Of a stretch of DNA of 23,691 bases, positions 13,937 through 21,504 are shown one piece after another. Location of the stretch: contig DCIW01000122.1 of NCBI GenBank assembly GCA_002317225.1, positions 1 through 23,691 of the forward strand. The letters run 5' to 3'. The notes under the pieces were generated by a model. The model saw nothing but the letters and a program-made list of their open reading frames with translations, made no database searches and was not told the origin of the DNA. Position 1 is the stretch's first letter. Each line of letters opens with the position of its first letter. The DNA comes from Prevotellaceae bacterium UBA1716 (GTDB lineage Bacteria > Bacteroidota > Bacteroidia > Bacteroidales > Bacteroidaceae). Both the position numbers and the translations under genes were made by a program.

Positions 13937-15553
13937 ATGCATAGACTACGCTCCATATTTCTTCTCCTTACTCTTCTTTTCCTACCCGCTCTCAGTGGTG
14001 GCGTAGGCGATACTTATGCTCAAAAGAGAACGTCTACTACCCGACGTTCGTCGAGCAGCAAGACCTCTACAACAAGGAAGAAGACTACCACAAAGACGGT
14101 TGACAAGAAAACGCAACTCCGTAATGAAAAGGAAGCTACAGTCAAGGCACGCAAAGCGTCTCAGTTGCAGGCAGCCCAACTCGGCAAGAATATCAAGGCA
14201 AATCTTGATAGTGTGCTTATTCTTGACAATCGTATAGGTAAACAGCGTGTGTCAATCGACAGTTTGGGAAAGGAAATCAATACGTTATCGACTGATATCG
14301 TTCGCCTTACTAACGAACTTGATACTCTCCAGGCAAATCTTGAGATGCGTAAGCAGCACTATGCCAAGGCTCTTGTGCATATGCGACAGAACCGTACCCT
14401 TCAGAGCAAGATGATGTTTATCTTCTCTGCAAACAACTTCTCCCAACTCGTTCGTCGTTTCCGTTATATGCGTGAATACTCTACCTTCCAGAAGGCTCAA
14501 GCCGCGATAATACATGAGCAGCAGATAGAGATTAAGAAGAAGCAGAACGAACTGCTTGAATCTAAGGCTCGACTTGAGGCTAACCGAACTGCTATGAAGC
14601 AACAACAAATTCACATGGAGGAGATGAAGTCTTCGTGTCAGGTTAAGGTTAACTACCTCAATAAGAATCTCACGGTTGTTCAGCAGCAGATTAAGGTCTT
14701 GCAGCAGAAGGAGGCATCGCTCGATGCAGAAATCGAACGCGTTATCCAGGAAGAGATTGCTGCCGCCCGTCGTGCTGAAGCAGAACGCCAACGCAAGTTG
14801 GAAGAGGCTCGCAAAAAGCAAGAAGCTGCTGCTCGTGAGCGTGCTCGCAAGCTTGCAGAAGCAAAGGCTGCCCAGGAACGTGCTCGTCGTGCTGCTGCTG
14901 AGGCCGAGGCTAAACGTAAGGCTGCTGAAGCTGCCCGCAAGGCTGCCAAGTCCGAAGCGGAAAAGGCTGCTGCAAAGGCTGCCGAAGAAGAGGCAAAGGC
15001 TGCTGAGGCTGCTGCAAAGGCCGAAGTCAAGGCTGCCGATGCAGAAGTGAAGGTTGCTTCGAAGGAAGAAAAGGAAGGTGCTAAGGCTGACCGCAAAGCA
15101 GAAAAGGCAACTATCTGGACTTCGAATGAAGCTGATGTCAAACTCTCCAAGTCGTTTACAAGCAATAAGGGACATCTCCCAATGCCTATCACGGGCAGTT
15201 ATCAGGTGGTAGGACATTACGGACGTTATAGTCCGCCTGGACTTTCAGCCGTAGTGCTCGAAAACAAGGGTATTGATATCCGTGGTCAGCAAGGTGCTCA
15301 GGCTCGTGCTATTTTTGATGGTGAGGTAAGCAAGATTTTCAGTTATAGCGGTCGTTATATCGTGATGCTTCGCCATGGTTCTTACTTGTCTGTCTATTCA
15401 GGCTTGTCATCAGTCAGTGTTTCGCAAGGACAGAAGGTTAGCACAAAGAGCGTCCTTGGTACAATCGGCACTAACTCAGACGGAAATTATGTCTTGCAGT
15501 TCCAACTCCGACACGAAAGTGCCCATTTGAATCCTGAACAGTGGGTTAGGTAA
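13937..15553 (+). CDS. EnvC-like murein hydrolase activator (degenerate LytM/M23 domain)
   Basis: Periplasmic 538-aa protein expected to activate amidases that split septal peptidoglycan. Order: signal peptide (1-28), Ser/Thr/Lys-rich basic linker (~30-60), long coiled coil (~60-270), a highly charged Ala/Lys/Glu-rich helix resembling TolA (~275-392), and a LytM domain (~412-538). The LytM zinc-binding positions are not kept: the first site reads ENKGIDIRG, the HLS site reads YSGLSS, and the usual HLHF reads LQFQL. Loss of zinc ligands is normal for EnvC-type activators, which act without catalysis. From memory, relatives are about 420-440 aa, so the Ala-rich segment is an expansion. Last gene of the dut-TPR-DUF4292-envC cluster; a strong hairpin follows. 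Confidence 0.9.
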   Translation: MHRLRSIFLLLTLLFLPALSGGVGDTYAQKRTSTTRRSSSSKTSTTRKKTTTKTVDKKTQLRNEKEATVKARKASQLQAAQLGKNIKANLDSVLILDNRIGKQRVSIDSLGKEINTLSTDIVRLTNELDTLQANLEMRKQHYAKALVHMRQNRTLQSKMMFIFSANNFSQLVRRFRYMREYSTFQKAQAAIIHEQQIEIKKKQNELLESKARLEANRTAMKQQQIHMEEMKSSCQVKVNYLNKNLTVVQQQIKVLQQKEASLDAEIERVIQEEIAAARRAEAERQRKLEEARKKQEAAARERARKLAEAKAAQERARRAAAEAEAKRKAAEAARKAAKSEAEKAAAKAAEEEAKAAEAAAKAEVKAADAEVKVASKEEKEGAKADRKAEKATIWTSNEADVKLSKSFTSNKGHLPMPITGSYQVVGHYGRYSPPGLSAVVLENKGIDIRGQQGAQARAIFDGEVSKIFSYSGRYIVMLRHGSYLSVYSGLSSVSVSQGQKVSTKSVLGTIGTNSDGNYVLQFQLRHESAHLNPEQWVR

Positions 15554-15558
15554 TAATA

Positions 15559-15602
15559 AAGAGAAAAGCGAAGAGTGAAAAATCATTCTTCGCTTTTCTC
15601 TT
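15559..15602. terminator. Bidirectional terminator between envC and cvfB
   Basis: A 20-bp stem (15559-15578 with 15583-15602), one mismatch that can wobble-pair in RNA, and a 4-A loop. It lies between the convergent stops of envC (15553) and the cvfB-like gene (15608). T-rich bases at the stem edges on both strands suit termination in both directions. Confidence 0.8.
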
Positions 15603-15607
15603 AAAAC

Positions 15608-16246
15608 TTAATCTTCAACTTGAAGATGCAAACCATTGCTCATTATTTCAATCAAATGCTTCTTGTATAATTCGCCAACTGCCTGCTTAAAGACTTTCTT
15701 GCTTACACCAAATTCAGCATAAATGTCTTCGGCTGGTGATTTGTCGTGAAAACGACAGAAACCATTAGGTTGCTGCTTGATATATTCGAGGAGCTGATCT
15801 GCAAAACTGCTTACATTCTCGCGTCCTTGCATAAACTTGTCAATCTTGCTTGAGCAGACAATGCGGTAAGTGAGGTCGTCGATATAGCAGTAAATTTGAT
15901 ACCTCTGCCCACGTTGCATACGTACTTTCTGCTCACGGAAAGGACAGAAGAGGTCTTTCATCAAGCCCCAATTGAGGTAAGCACCATATTCGTTGGTCCA
16001 AGTACATTCGAGATAAGCAAACTCGCCTACCTGAACAAGTGGGTGCTCTGTTGTAGCAACAAGACGTTCTTCTTGGTCAAGATAAAGGAAGACATCCAGT
16101 TCATCGCCCACCTTAGTGCCTTGTGGCACATATCTCTTAGGCAAAAGGATATCGCCTATCTCACCACCTTCGAGGTAGACTCCGTGATCACGAATTCTCA
16201 AGACTTTCAGCAGGTTCCTCCTGCCCAATTGTAGTTTCTGGCTCAT
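15608..16246 (-). CDS. cvfB: CvfB-like S1 RNA-binding protein lacking one S1 domain
   Basis: Cytoplasmic RNA-binding protein of the CvfB family (212 aa), whose members combine S1-type OB folds with a C-terminal winged helix and affect gene expression and virulence traits in Firmicutes. Seen here: a first S1-like fold (~8-68: GVYLEGGEIGDILLPKRYVP), a second (~70-135: VGEFAYLECTWTNEYGAYLN, WGLMKDLFCPFREQK), then directly the winged helix (~145-200: DKSPAEDIYAEFGVSKKVFK). Usual members are about 280 aa with a third S1 fold between residues equivalent to 140 and 145; it is cleanly missing without a frame break. The start lies 59 bp inside lolD in another frame, implying translational coupling. 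A later start would cut into the first S1 fold. Confidence 0.8.
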   Translation of the reverse strand: MSQKLQLGRRNLLKVLRIRDHGVYLEGGEIGDILLPKRYVPQGTKVGDELDVFLYLDQEERLVATTEHPLVQVGEFAYLECTWTNEYGAYLNWGLMKDLFCPFREQKVRMQRGQRYQIYCYIDDLTYRIVCSSKIDKFMQGRENVSSFADQLLEYIKQQPNGFCRFHDKSPAEDIYAEFGVSKKVFKQAVGELYKKHLIEIMSNGLHLQVED

Positions 16247-16892
16247 TTATTAATCCGTCTATGATGTGAATATTTCTATCTGTTAATTGTGCCAAACCCT
16301 CATCGTGAGTAACTATGATGAAAGTCTGCCCGAATTTGTCTCTAAGGTCGAAGAAGAGTTGGTGCAACTCAGCCTTATTCTTCGAATCGAGGCTTCCCGA
16401 AGGTTCATCTGCAAGAATAACTGCAGGCTCGTTTATCAATGCTCGAGCAACTGCCACCCTTTGCTTCTCACCACCCGAAAGTTCTGAAGGCTTATGACTT
16501 GCACGGTCTTTAAGCCCGAGGAAGTCAAGCAATTCGAGAGCACGTGCCTTCAGTTCCTTACTTGGCTTGCCACCAATCATTCCTGGAATCATCACGTTTT
16601 CAAGAGCGGTAAACTCAGGGAGAAGTTGATGGAACTGGAACACGAAACCGAGTTTCTTATTGCGGAAACGTGCCAACTCCTTCTGGTTCAGTCGGGTGAC
16701 ATCTGTACCATCTATTATGATGCTGCCACTATCAGCACTATCGAGAGTACCCATAATCTGCAGCAAGGTAGTCTTGCCGGCACCCGAAGGCCCCACAATA
16801 CTAACTACTTCGCCCTTAGCAATGTCAAGGTTGATGCCCTTGAGAACTTGAAGCGAACCAAAGCTTTTAGTTATATTTCTTAGTTGTATCAT
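16188..16892 (-). CDS. lolD: Lipoprotein-releasing ABC transporter ATPase
   Basis: Cytoplasmic ATPase (234 aa) that powers release of outer-membrane lipoproteins from the inner membrane with LolC/E-type permeases. Walker A GPSGAGKT (34-41), ABC signature LSGGEKQR (138-145), Walker B VILADE (158-163) and the H-loop His196 in THDEG are all present. The LolD/MacB-subfamily pattern (KKLGFVFQFHQLLPEFTALENV) favours LolD. I choose the ATG at 16890-16892 (MIQLRNITKSFG); an ATG five codons upstream lies within a 7/8-bp tandem repeat. The last ~16 residues (EPETTIGQEEPAESLENS region) exceed the normal end and are encoded by DNA that also holds the cvfB start. The permease gene is not adjacent. Confidence 0.88.
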   Translation of the reverse strand: MIQLRNITKSFGSLQVLKGINLDIAKGEVVSIVGPSGAGKTTLLQIMGTLDSADSGSIIIDGTDVTRLNQKELARFRNKKLGFVFQFHQLLPEFTALENVMIPGMIGGKPSKELKARALELLDFLGLKDRASHKPSELSGGEKQRVAVARALINEPAVILADEPSGSLDSKNKAELHQLFFDLRDKFGQTFIIVTHDEGLAQLTDRNIHIIDGLINEPETTIGQEEPAESLENS

Positions 16893-16903
16893 CTTGTTAT
16901 TTA

Positions 16904-16947
16904 CCATTTAGCCATTTACCATTTAGCCATTTACCATTTACCATTTG
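16904..16947. repeat. Tandem CCATTTA repeat upstream of lolD
   Basis: Six copies of CCATTTA (the last ending in G) start at 16904, 16912, 16919, 16927, 16934 and 16941. The larger unit CCATTTAGCCATTTA is present twice exactly (16904-16918 and 16919-16933) plus a shortened third. On the minus strand each unit contains an ATG, and the array ends 11 bp before the chosen lolD start. Copy number changes by slippage could alter the leader or the upstream ATG. Confidence 0.85.
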
Positions 16948-16974
16948 GACTGGCGATTGGAAATGTATGATTTA

Positions 16975-19089
16975 TTACATATTAAACAGGCTTTCCTCTA
17001 TCACGCCCTCTTGATCTGGATAGATGAGCATGAGGCTGCAATGGGTGAAGTCCTTCTGCAGTATGAGAGGAAGCTTGTTGAAACTCTTCTGGAAGGAGAT
17101 GCCGCCTCGTCTTGCTGTAACAACAACGAGCAAGTGGTCGAAGGCAAGTTCATCCTTGAGGTTGTGGAACTCATCCCAAGTTTCCATCACCTTATACGAG
17201 GCACGAGCACTCTTGTGTCGTTCTTGCATGTATGTCTGAATCAACTCCTCAGTTATCTTTGGTGCCCGGAACTCAATCATGCATCCGAGGTCTTCTGCCA
17301 TACGAGCTATTCGGTTGATCCAACGGTAGAAACCCTTTTCGAACTCAGACTTCTCGGGGACTGCCACCACAATCTTGCGGATAGTATTTGCGGGCATTTT
17401 GAAGTTGACGATGATAAGTTGTCGATCCATACCTTCAATCAAGCCTTGGGCAAACATACCGAGGAAAGAGTCGTTAGCCGAACGCTTGCGATGCAAACCT
17501 ATAACCATCTCGCTCGCATCATTCTCACGCATGGCATGAATTGATGCGGTAACAAAGTTGACCGCAAGTCGAGTCTGGGTCTGTACAGGTACATCAGCCG
17601 AAGCGGCAACCTTTATCGCCATATCAAGACAATCCTTGCTGTGGGCTTGCGCCTCCTTGCTCACGTCCGAATCGTTTATCATGTTGAGGCAGATGAGTCC
17701 GCGACGAAGTTTCTGGTTTCGCATCATGATTGCGGCACTCATCAAGGTCTCGATATTGCTTGGCTCATTGATAGGGATAAGCATCTTCTCATCATCGCGT
17801 GCAGTTGAGTCGCGACGCTCATCATCATTCTTTCGGTTGAGTTTCTGCTCCACCTTAAGTCTCTTGGCTGCCTGATCGGTAGCAAACGAACTGATAATGC
17901 ACGAGAGAAGTATCATCATCACCACACCATCAAGCACAGCATTGTCCATGAGAGGTTCGCCAGGACTTGTCTCAAGTTTCAGTCCTACCATCACCATTGC
18001 AAGGGCACCTGCAGCATGAGCCTCAGTAAGACCGAACATCAAGGCTCCCTGATTATTGGTGAAATTGAAACACTTCTGAGCAACAAAAGCGGCAATCCAC
18101 TTACTCAGAGTACCCGCAACAACCATAATTAGCACTACAACAAATGCTTTTGGGTCGTTGAACATAGGTTTTACATTAATCAGCATGCCCACTCCGATAA
18201 GGAAATAAGGCACGAAGAGTGCATTGCCCACAAACTCAAGTCGGTTCATCAGCGGCGAAGTCTTAGGCACAAACCTGTTGAGTACCAATCCCGAAAGGAA
18301 AGCCCCAAGTATGCCCTCAAGTCCGCACATCTCTGCAGTTGCAGCAGCAAGGAACACGATAGCGAGGGTGAACGTGAACTGGAGAATCGGTTCGCTAAAC
18401 TTACGGAAGAATATGCGTATGAACTTCGGTACAACCACAAACAAGAATGCGATATAAAGACCGAGTTTTGCCACAAACCACAACCAAAACCACACCGTGC
18501 TTGCACCCTTCAGTACAGCTGCAATACCCGCAAGGAACACGAGCGAGAAGAGTAATGCCACCATCGTGGCAACCACACTTATCGTGACCGAAGGGTTCTT
18601 GCTCATGCCATACCTGCCGATGATAGGGTAGGAGACGAGCGTGTGGGATGCGAGGATACAAGCAAGCAGAAGCGATGCCGGTATGGAATATCCGAGGAAA
18701 TAGTATCCTGCAACGAAACCGAACGCAAACGGAATGAACGTGGTAATTGCACCGAAGATGCCACCACGGTTCCTGTTTTCCTTCAGACTTTGCATATCCA
18801 TCTCAAGACCCGCGAGGAACATGATAAAGTATATGCCCACCTTGCCGAAAAGTTCGAAACTCGCATCACGGCTGAGCAAGTTCAACCCGTTCTCGCCCAC
18901 AATCACACCAGCCAGAATCATACCTATGAGATGAGGTATGTGCAGTTTGCTCAGAATCATCGGAGCAAACAGAATGATACAGAGCACGAGGAAGAAAATC
19001 CACGTTGGGTCGGTAATCGGAAGGTGCAAATATGTGGTTATTAGGTCCAAAGTAGTTGAATTTTGCCACAAAGGTAGCGAAAATATCAT
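16975..19089 (-). CDS. CPA2-family cation/proton antiporter with cytoplasmic stress-protein-like tail
   Basis: Inner-membrane Na+/H+ or K+/H+ exchanger (704 aa). Residues ~30-420 form about 12 hydrophobic helices of the Na_H_Exchanger fold, with the family segments KLHIPHLIGMILAGVIVGEN, YFIMFLAGLEMDMQSLKEN, and LSGLVLNRFVPK later. Residues ~440-704 are soluble, with two regions resembling universal stress protein domains (for example RRGLICLNMIN and MVIGLHRKRSANDSFLG), probably regulatory. No TrkA-N domain is seen, unlike KefC. The ATG at 19087-19089 is chosen as the only early Met. A TAnnTTTG-like box at 19069-19076 lies inside the first codons, so a slightly later non-ATG start cannot be excluded. 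Divergent from asd by 93 bp. The ion is not determinable from sequence. Confidence 0.9.
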   Translation of the reverse strand: MIFSLPLWQNSTTLDLITTYLHLPITDPTWIFFLVLCIILFAPMILSKLHIPHLIGMILAGVIVGENGLNLLSRDASFELFGKVGIYFIMFLAGLEMDMQSLKENRNRGGIFGAITTFIPFAFGFVAGYYFLGYSIPASLLLACILASHTLVSYPIIGRYGMSKNPSVTISVVATMVALLFSLVFLAGIAAVLKGASTVWFWLWFVAKLGLYIAFLFVVVPKFIRIFFRKFSEPILQFTFTLAIVFLAAATAEMCGLEGILGAFLSGLVLNRFVPKTSPLMNRLEFVGNALFVPYFLIGVGMLINVKPMFNDPKAFVVVLIMVVAGTLSKWIAAFVAQKCFNFTNNQGALMFGLTEAHAAGALAMVMVGLKLETSPGEPLMDNAVLDGVVMMILLSCIISSFATDQAAKRLKVEQKLNRKNDDERRDSTARDDEKMLIPINEPSNIETLMSAAIMMRNQKLRRGLICLNMINDSDVSKEAQAHSKDCLDMAIKVAASADVPVQTQTRLAVNFVTASIHAMRENDASEMVIGLHRKRSANDSFLGMFAQGLIEGMDRQLIIVNFKMPANTIRKIVVAVPEKSEFEKGFYRWINRIARMAEDLGCMIEFRAPKITEELIQTYMQERHKSARASYKVMETWDEFHNLKDELAFDHLLVVVTARRGGISFQKSFNKLPLILQKDFTHCSLMLIYPDQEGVIEESLFNM

Positions 19090-19119
19090 AATTTTATCGT
19101 GTAAGTCGTAGAATTGTTG

Positions 19120-19127
19120 TACTTTTG
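19120..19127 (+). promoter_or_regulatory. -7 promoter box for asd
   Basis: TACTTTTG matches TAnnTTTG and lies 55 bp before the asd ATG, giving a leader of about 45-50 nt. No good -33 TTTG stands at the standard distance. Confidence 0.5.
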
Positions 19128-19182
19128 CAACACATTTTAAATAAATAGTTAAAAGAAAATCGTCAAATTGTAAATAATAAAG

Positions 19183-20241
19183 ATGAAAGTAGCAATTGTT
19201 GGCGCATCAGGCGCTGTAGGTCAGGAGTTTCTCCGTGTTCTCGATGAGAGAAATTTCCCAATGGACGACCTTGTTCTCTTCGGTTCGACTCGTAGTGCAG
19301 GAACCAAGTACACATTTAGAGGTAAAGAGTATGAAGTAAAACTCCTTCAGCATGGTGATGACTTCAAGGATGTTGACATCGCATTCACTTCTGCGGGAGC
19401 AGGAACATCAAAGGAATTTGCAGAGGATATCACTAAGTATGGTGCTGTGATGATTGACAACTCAAGTGCTTTCCGTATGGATGATGATGTGCCATTGGTA
19501 GTGCCTGAGTGCAATGCTGAGGATGCACTTGATCGTCCACGTGGCATCATTGCAAACCCTAACTGTACAACAATCATGATGGTAGTAGTTCTCAAGCCAA
19601 TTGAGAAACTCTCACATATCAACCGCATCCACGTTGCTTCTTACCAGAGTGCTTCGGGTGCAGGTGCTGCTGCTATGGCCGAACTTCAGGAGCAGTACAA
19701 GCAGCTCGCTAACTCTGAGGACCCAACAGTTCAGAAGTTTGCTTACCAGCTCGCATACAACGTAATTCCTCAGATTGACGTGTTCCAGCCAAATGGTTAC
19801 ACTAAGGAAGAGATGAAGATGTTCAACGAGACTAAGAAGATCATGCACACTAACGCTAAGTGTTCAGCTATGTGTGTTCGTATCTCTTCTCTCCGTGCTC
19901 ACTCTGAAGCTGTTTGGGTAGAGACAGAAGAACCAATCTCAGTTGAAGCTGCTCAGAAGGCAATCTCTGAGGCTGAAGGTGTAACACTCGTTGACGATCT
20001 TCTCAAGGTAGGTGCAAAGGCAAACAAGGATGCTAATGCAGAGACAATGGAAGGTCTTCCTTACCCAATGCCTCTCTTTGCTGCAGGTAAGGATGATGTT
20101 TACGTAGGTCGTGTTCGCAAGGACCTCTCTAACGAAAACGGTCTTACTTTCTGGCTCACAGGCGACCAGATCAAGAAGGGTGCTGCTCTCAATGCAGTTC
20201 AGATTGCTGAGTACCTTATCAAGGTTGGTAACGTAAAGTAA
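19183..20241 (+). CDS. asd: Aspartate-semialdehyde dehydrogenase
   Basis: Cytoplasmic enzyme (352 aa) that reduces beta-aspartyl phosphate with NADPH to aspartate semialdehyde, the branch-point precursor of lysine/diaminopimelate, threonine and methionine. The N-terminal NADP-binding loop GASGAVGQE (7-15), the catalytic Cys128 in NPNCTT, the SYQSASGAG segment (153-161) and the substrate/active-site RISSLRAHSE with His240 are all visible. Length and start (ATG at 19183) are typical. It stands alone on its strand behind its own promoter-like box and ends in a hairpin at 20262-20292, and diaminopimelate supply ties it to cell-wall synthesis. Confidence 0.96.
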   Translation: MKVAIVGASGAVGQEFLRVLDERNFPMDDLVLFGSTRSAGTKYTFRGKEYEVKLLQHGDDFKDVDIAFTSAGAGTSKEFAEDITKYGAVMIDNSSAFRMDDDVPLVVPECNAEDALDRPRGIIANPNCTTIMMVVVLKPIEKLSHINRIHVASYQSASGAGAAAMAELQEQYKQLANSEDPTVQKFAYQLAYNVIPQIDVFQPNGYTKEEMKMFNETKKIMHTNAKCSAMCVRISSLRAHSEAVWVETEEPISVEAAQKAISEAEGVTLVDDLLKVGAKANKDANAETMEGLPYPMPLFAAGKDDVYVGRVRKDLSNENGLTFWLTGDQIKKGAALNAVQIAEYLIKVGNVK

Positions 20242-20261
20242 TAAGATAAATCATATAGGTA

Positions 20262-20292
20262 AGGTGCGCAAATAATGAGTATTTGCGCACCT
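20262..20292 (+). terminator. Hairpin after asd
   Basis: A perfect 13-bp stem (20262-20274 with 20280-20292) with a 5-nt loop begins 21 bp beyond the asd stop. Only a short ATTT follows, so termination may be partial, allowing some read-through into the OmpA-family gene 46 bp further on. Confidence 0.6.
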
Positions 20293-20337
20293 ATTTAGTT
20301 AACAAGATAGCATCTATCTAATTAATAATAAGGAAAT

Positions 20338-21408
20338 ATGAAAGCAATTAAATCAATATTTGTTGCCGCTTTTGCTCTCTTTGCAACTGCTGCAAATGCT
20401 CAGAAGAGCGACTATGAGTTTGCGCCTCATGCGTATGTGCAACTCAATGGTGGTGCTCAGTACACACTTGGTGAGGCTAAGTTCTCCAAGCTCCTTTCTC
20501 CAAATGCACAAGTTGGTTTCGGTTACAATTTCACTCCTGTAGTTGGTCTTCGTCTTTCAGCAAATGGATGGCAGTCGAAGGGTGGATGGAGTGATAACAA
20601 CTCTTTCAAGTGGAATTATGTTGCTCCACAGCTCGACCTTACTCTCAATCTCTCAAATGCAATTTCGGGCTTCAATCCAAAACGCGTTGTTGATGTTAAT
20701 ATCTTTGCTGGTGCTGCTGCTAATGTGGCTTGGAACAATGCTGAGGCAAATAGTTTTGCGGATGATCACATGATGACTTATCTTTGGGATGGAACAAAGG
20801 TTCGTGCCTTCGGTCGTGCTGGTATCGGTTTTGACTTTAAGGTATGTAGCCGTGTGGCAATCAACCTCGAAGCTTCTGCTAATGTAGGTAGCGACAAGTA
20901 CAACTCAAAGAAGGGAAGCAATGCAGACTGGTACTTCAATGGTCTTCTTGGAGTGAAGGTTGCTCTTGGCAAGACTTACAAGACTCCATACGTTGAACCT
21001 GTGGTAGTTGCCCAACCAGTTGAAGAGGTTAAACCTGAACCAAAGCCACAACCAACTCCACAACCACAACCAGTTGTGAAGAAGGCAACTGAAAAGACTG
21101 TCAACTTATTCTTCAATCTCCGTTCTTCAGACCTCAGTGTAGTGGAGAAGGCAAAGATTCAGGAGTTGGTGGCATTCCTCAACGAAAACCCTTCTGCAAA
21201 GGTTTCTGTAGTAGGTTATGCTGATGCAGGCACTGGTAATCCAACAATCAATATGCAGTACTCTCAGGAGCGTGCAAATGTCGTAACTAAGGCTCTTGTT
21301 GCTGCTGGCATTTCTGCTAATCGCATCACTACAGAAGCAAAGGGTGATACAGTTCAGCCATTTGCTGACAACGAATCAAACCGCGTTTGTATCGCTATCG
21401 GTAAGTAA
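20338..21408 (+). CDS. OmpA family outer-membrane protein
   Basis: Outer-membrane porin-like structural protein (356 aa). A signal peptide ends ATAANA (cleavage after residue ~21). Residues ~25-215 form an amphipathic beta-barrel domain, then a Pro-rich linker (~225-250, EVKPEPKPQPTPQPQPVV) spans the periplasm. The C-terminal OmpA domain (~255-356) binds peptidoglycan: VSVVGYADAGTGN and QYSQERANVVTKALVAAGIS carry the Asp and Arg expected to hold diaminopimelate. The end NRVCIAIGK replaces the usual NRRVEI with a Cys-containing variant. An AAGGAAAT stretch stands directly before the ATG. Followed by a strong terminator at 21455-21490 and then the long palindromic element. Confidence 0.93.
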   Translation: MKAIKSIFVAAFALFATAANAQKSDYEFAPHAYVQLNGGAQYTLGEAKFSKLLSPNAQVGFGYNFTPVVGLRLSANGWQSKGGWSDNNSFKWNYVAPQLDLTLNLSNAISGFNPKRVVDVNIFAGAAANVAWNNAEANSFADDHMMTYLWDGTKVRAFGRAGIGFDFKVCSRVAINLEASANVGSDKYNSKKGSNADWYFNGLLGVKVALGKTYKTPYVEPVVVAQPVEEVKPEPKPQPTPQPQPVVKKATEKTVNLFFNLRSSDLSVVEKAKIQELVAFLNENPSAKVSVVGYADAGTGNPTINMQYSQERANVVTKALVAAGISANRITTEAKGDTVQPFADNESNRVCIAIGK

Positions 21409-21454
21409 TAAAAGTTAGGAAGAATTCCTCTTCCTTTACTACATTTTATATTAT

Positions 21455-21490
21455 AAGAGTCGAAGAACAAAAGTTTTTTCGACTCTTTTT
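21455..21490 (+). terminator. Rho-independent terminator of the OmpA-family gene
   Basis: A 10-bp perfect stem (21455-21464 with 21478-21487), 13-nt loop, and a T run (21486-21490) on the plus strand, 46 bp after the stop codon. Confidence 0.8.
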
Positions 21491-21504
21491 CGTAAAAATA
21501 GGTA

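Noticed and set aside
14285..15217. 310-codon minus-strand open frame opposite envC
   Set aside because: Its Leu/Ser-rich low-complexity sequence is the mirror of the Ala/Lys/Glu-rich repeats of EnvC; it shows no independent start signal or domain.
16893..16907. lolD start five codons upstream at 16907
   Set aside because: That ATG is part of the tandem CCATTTA array; the ABC domain begins at the next Met, as usual for the family.
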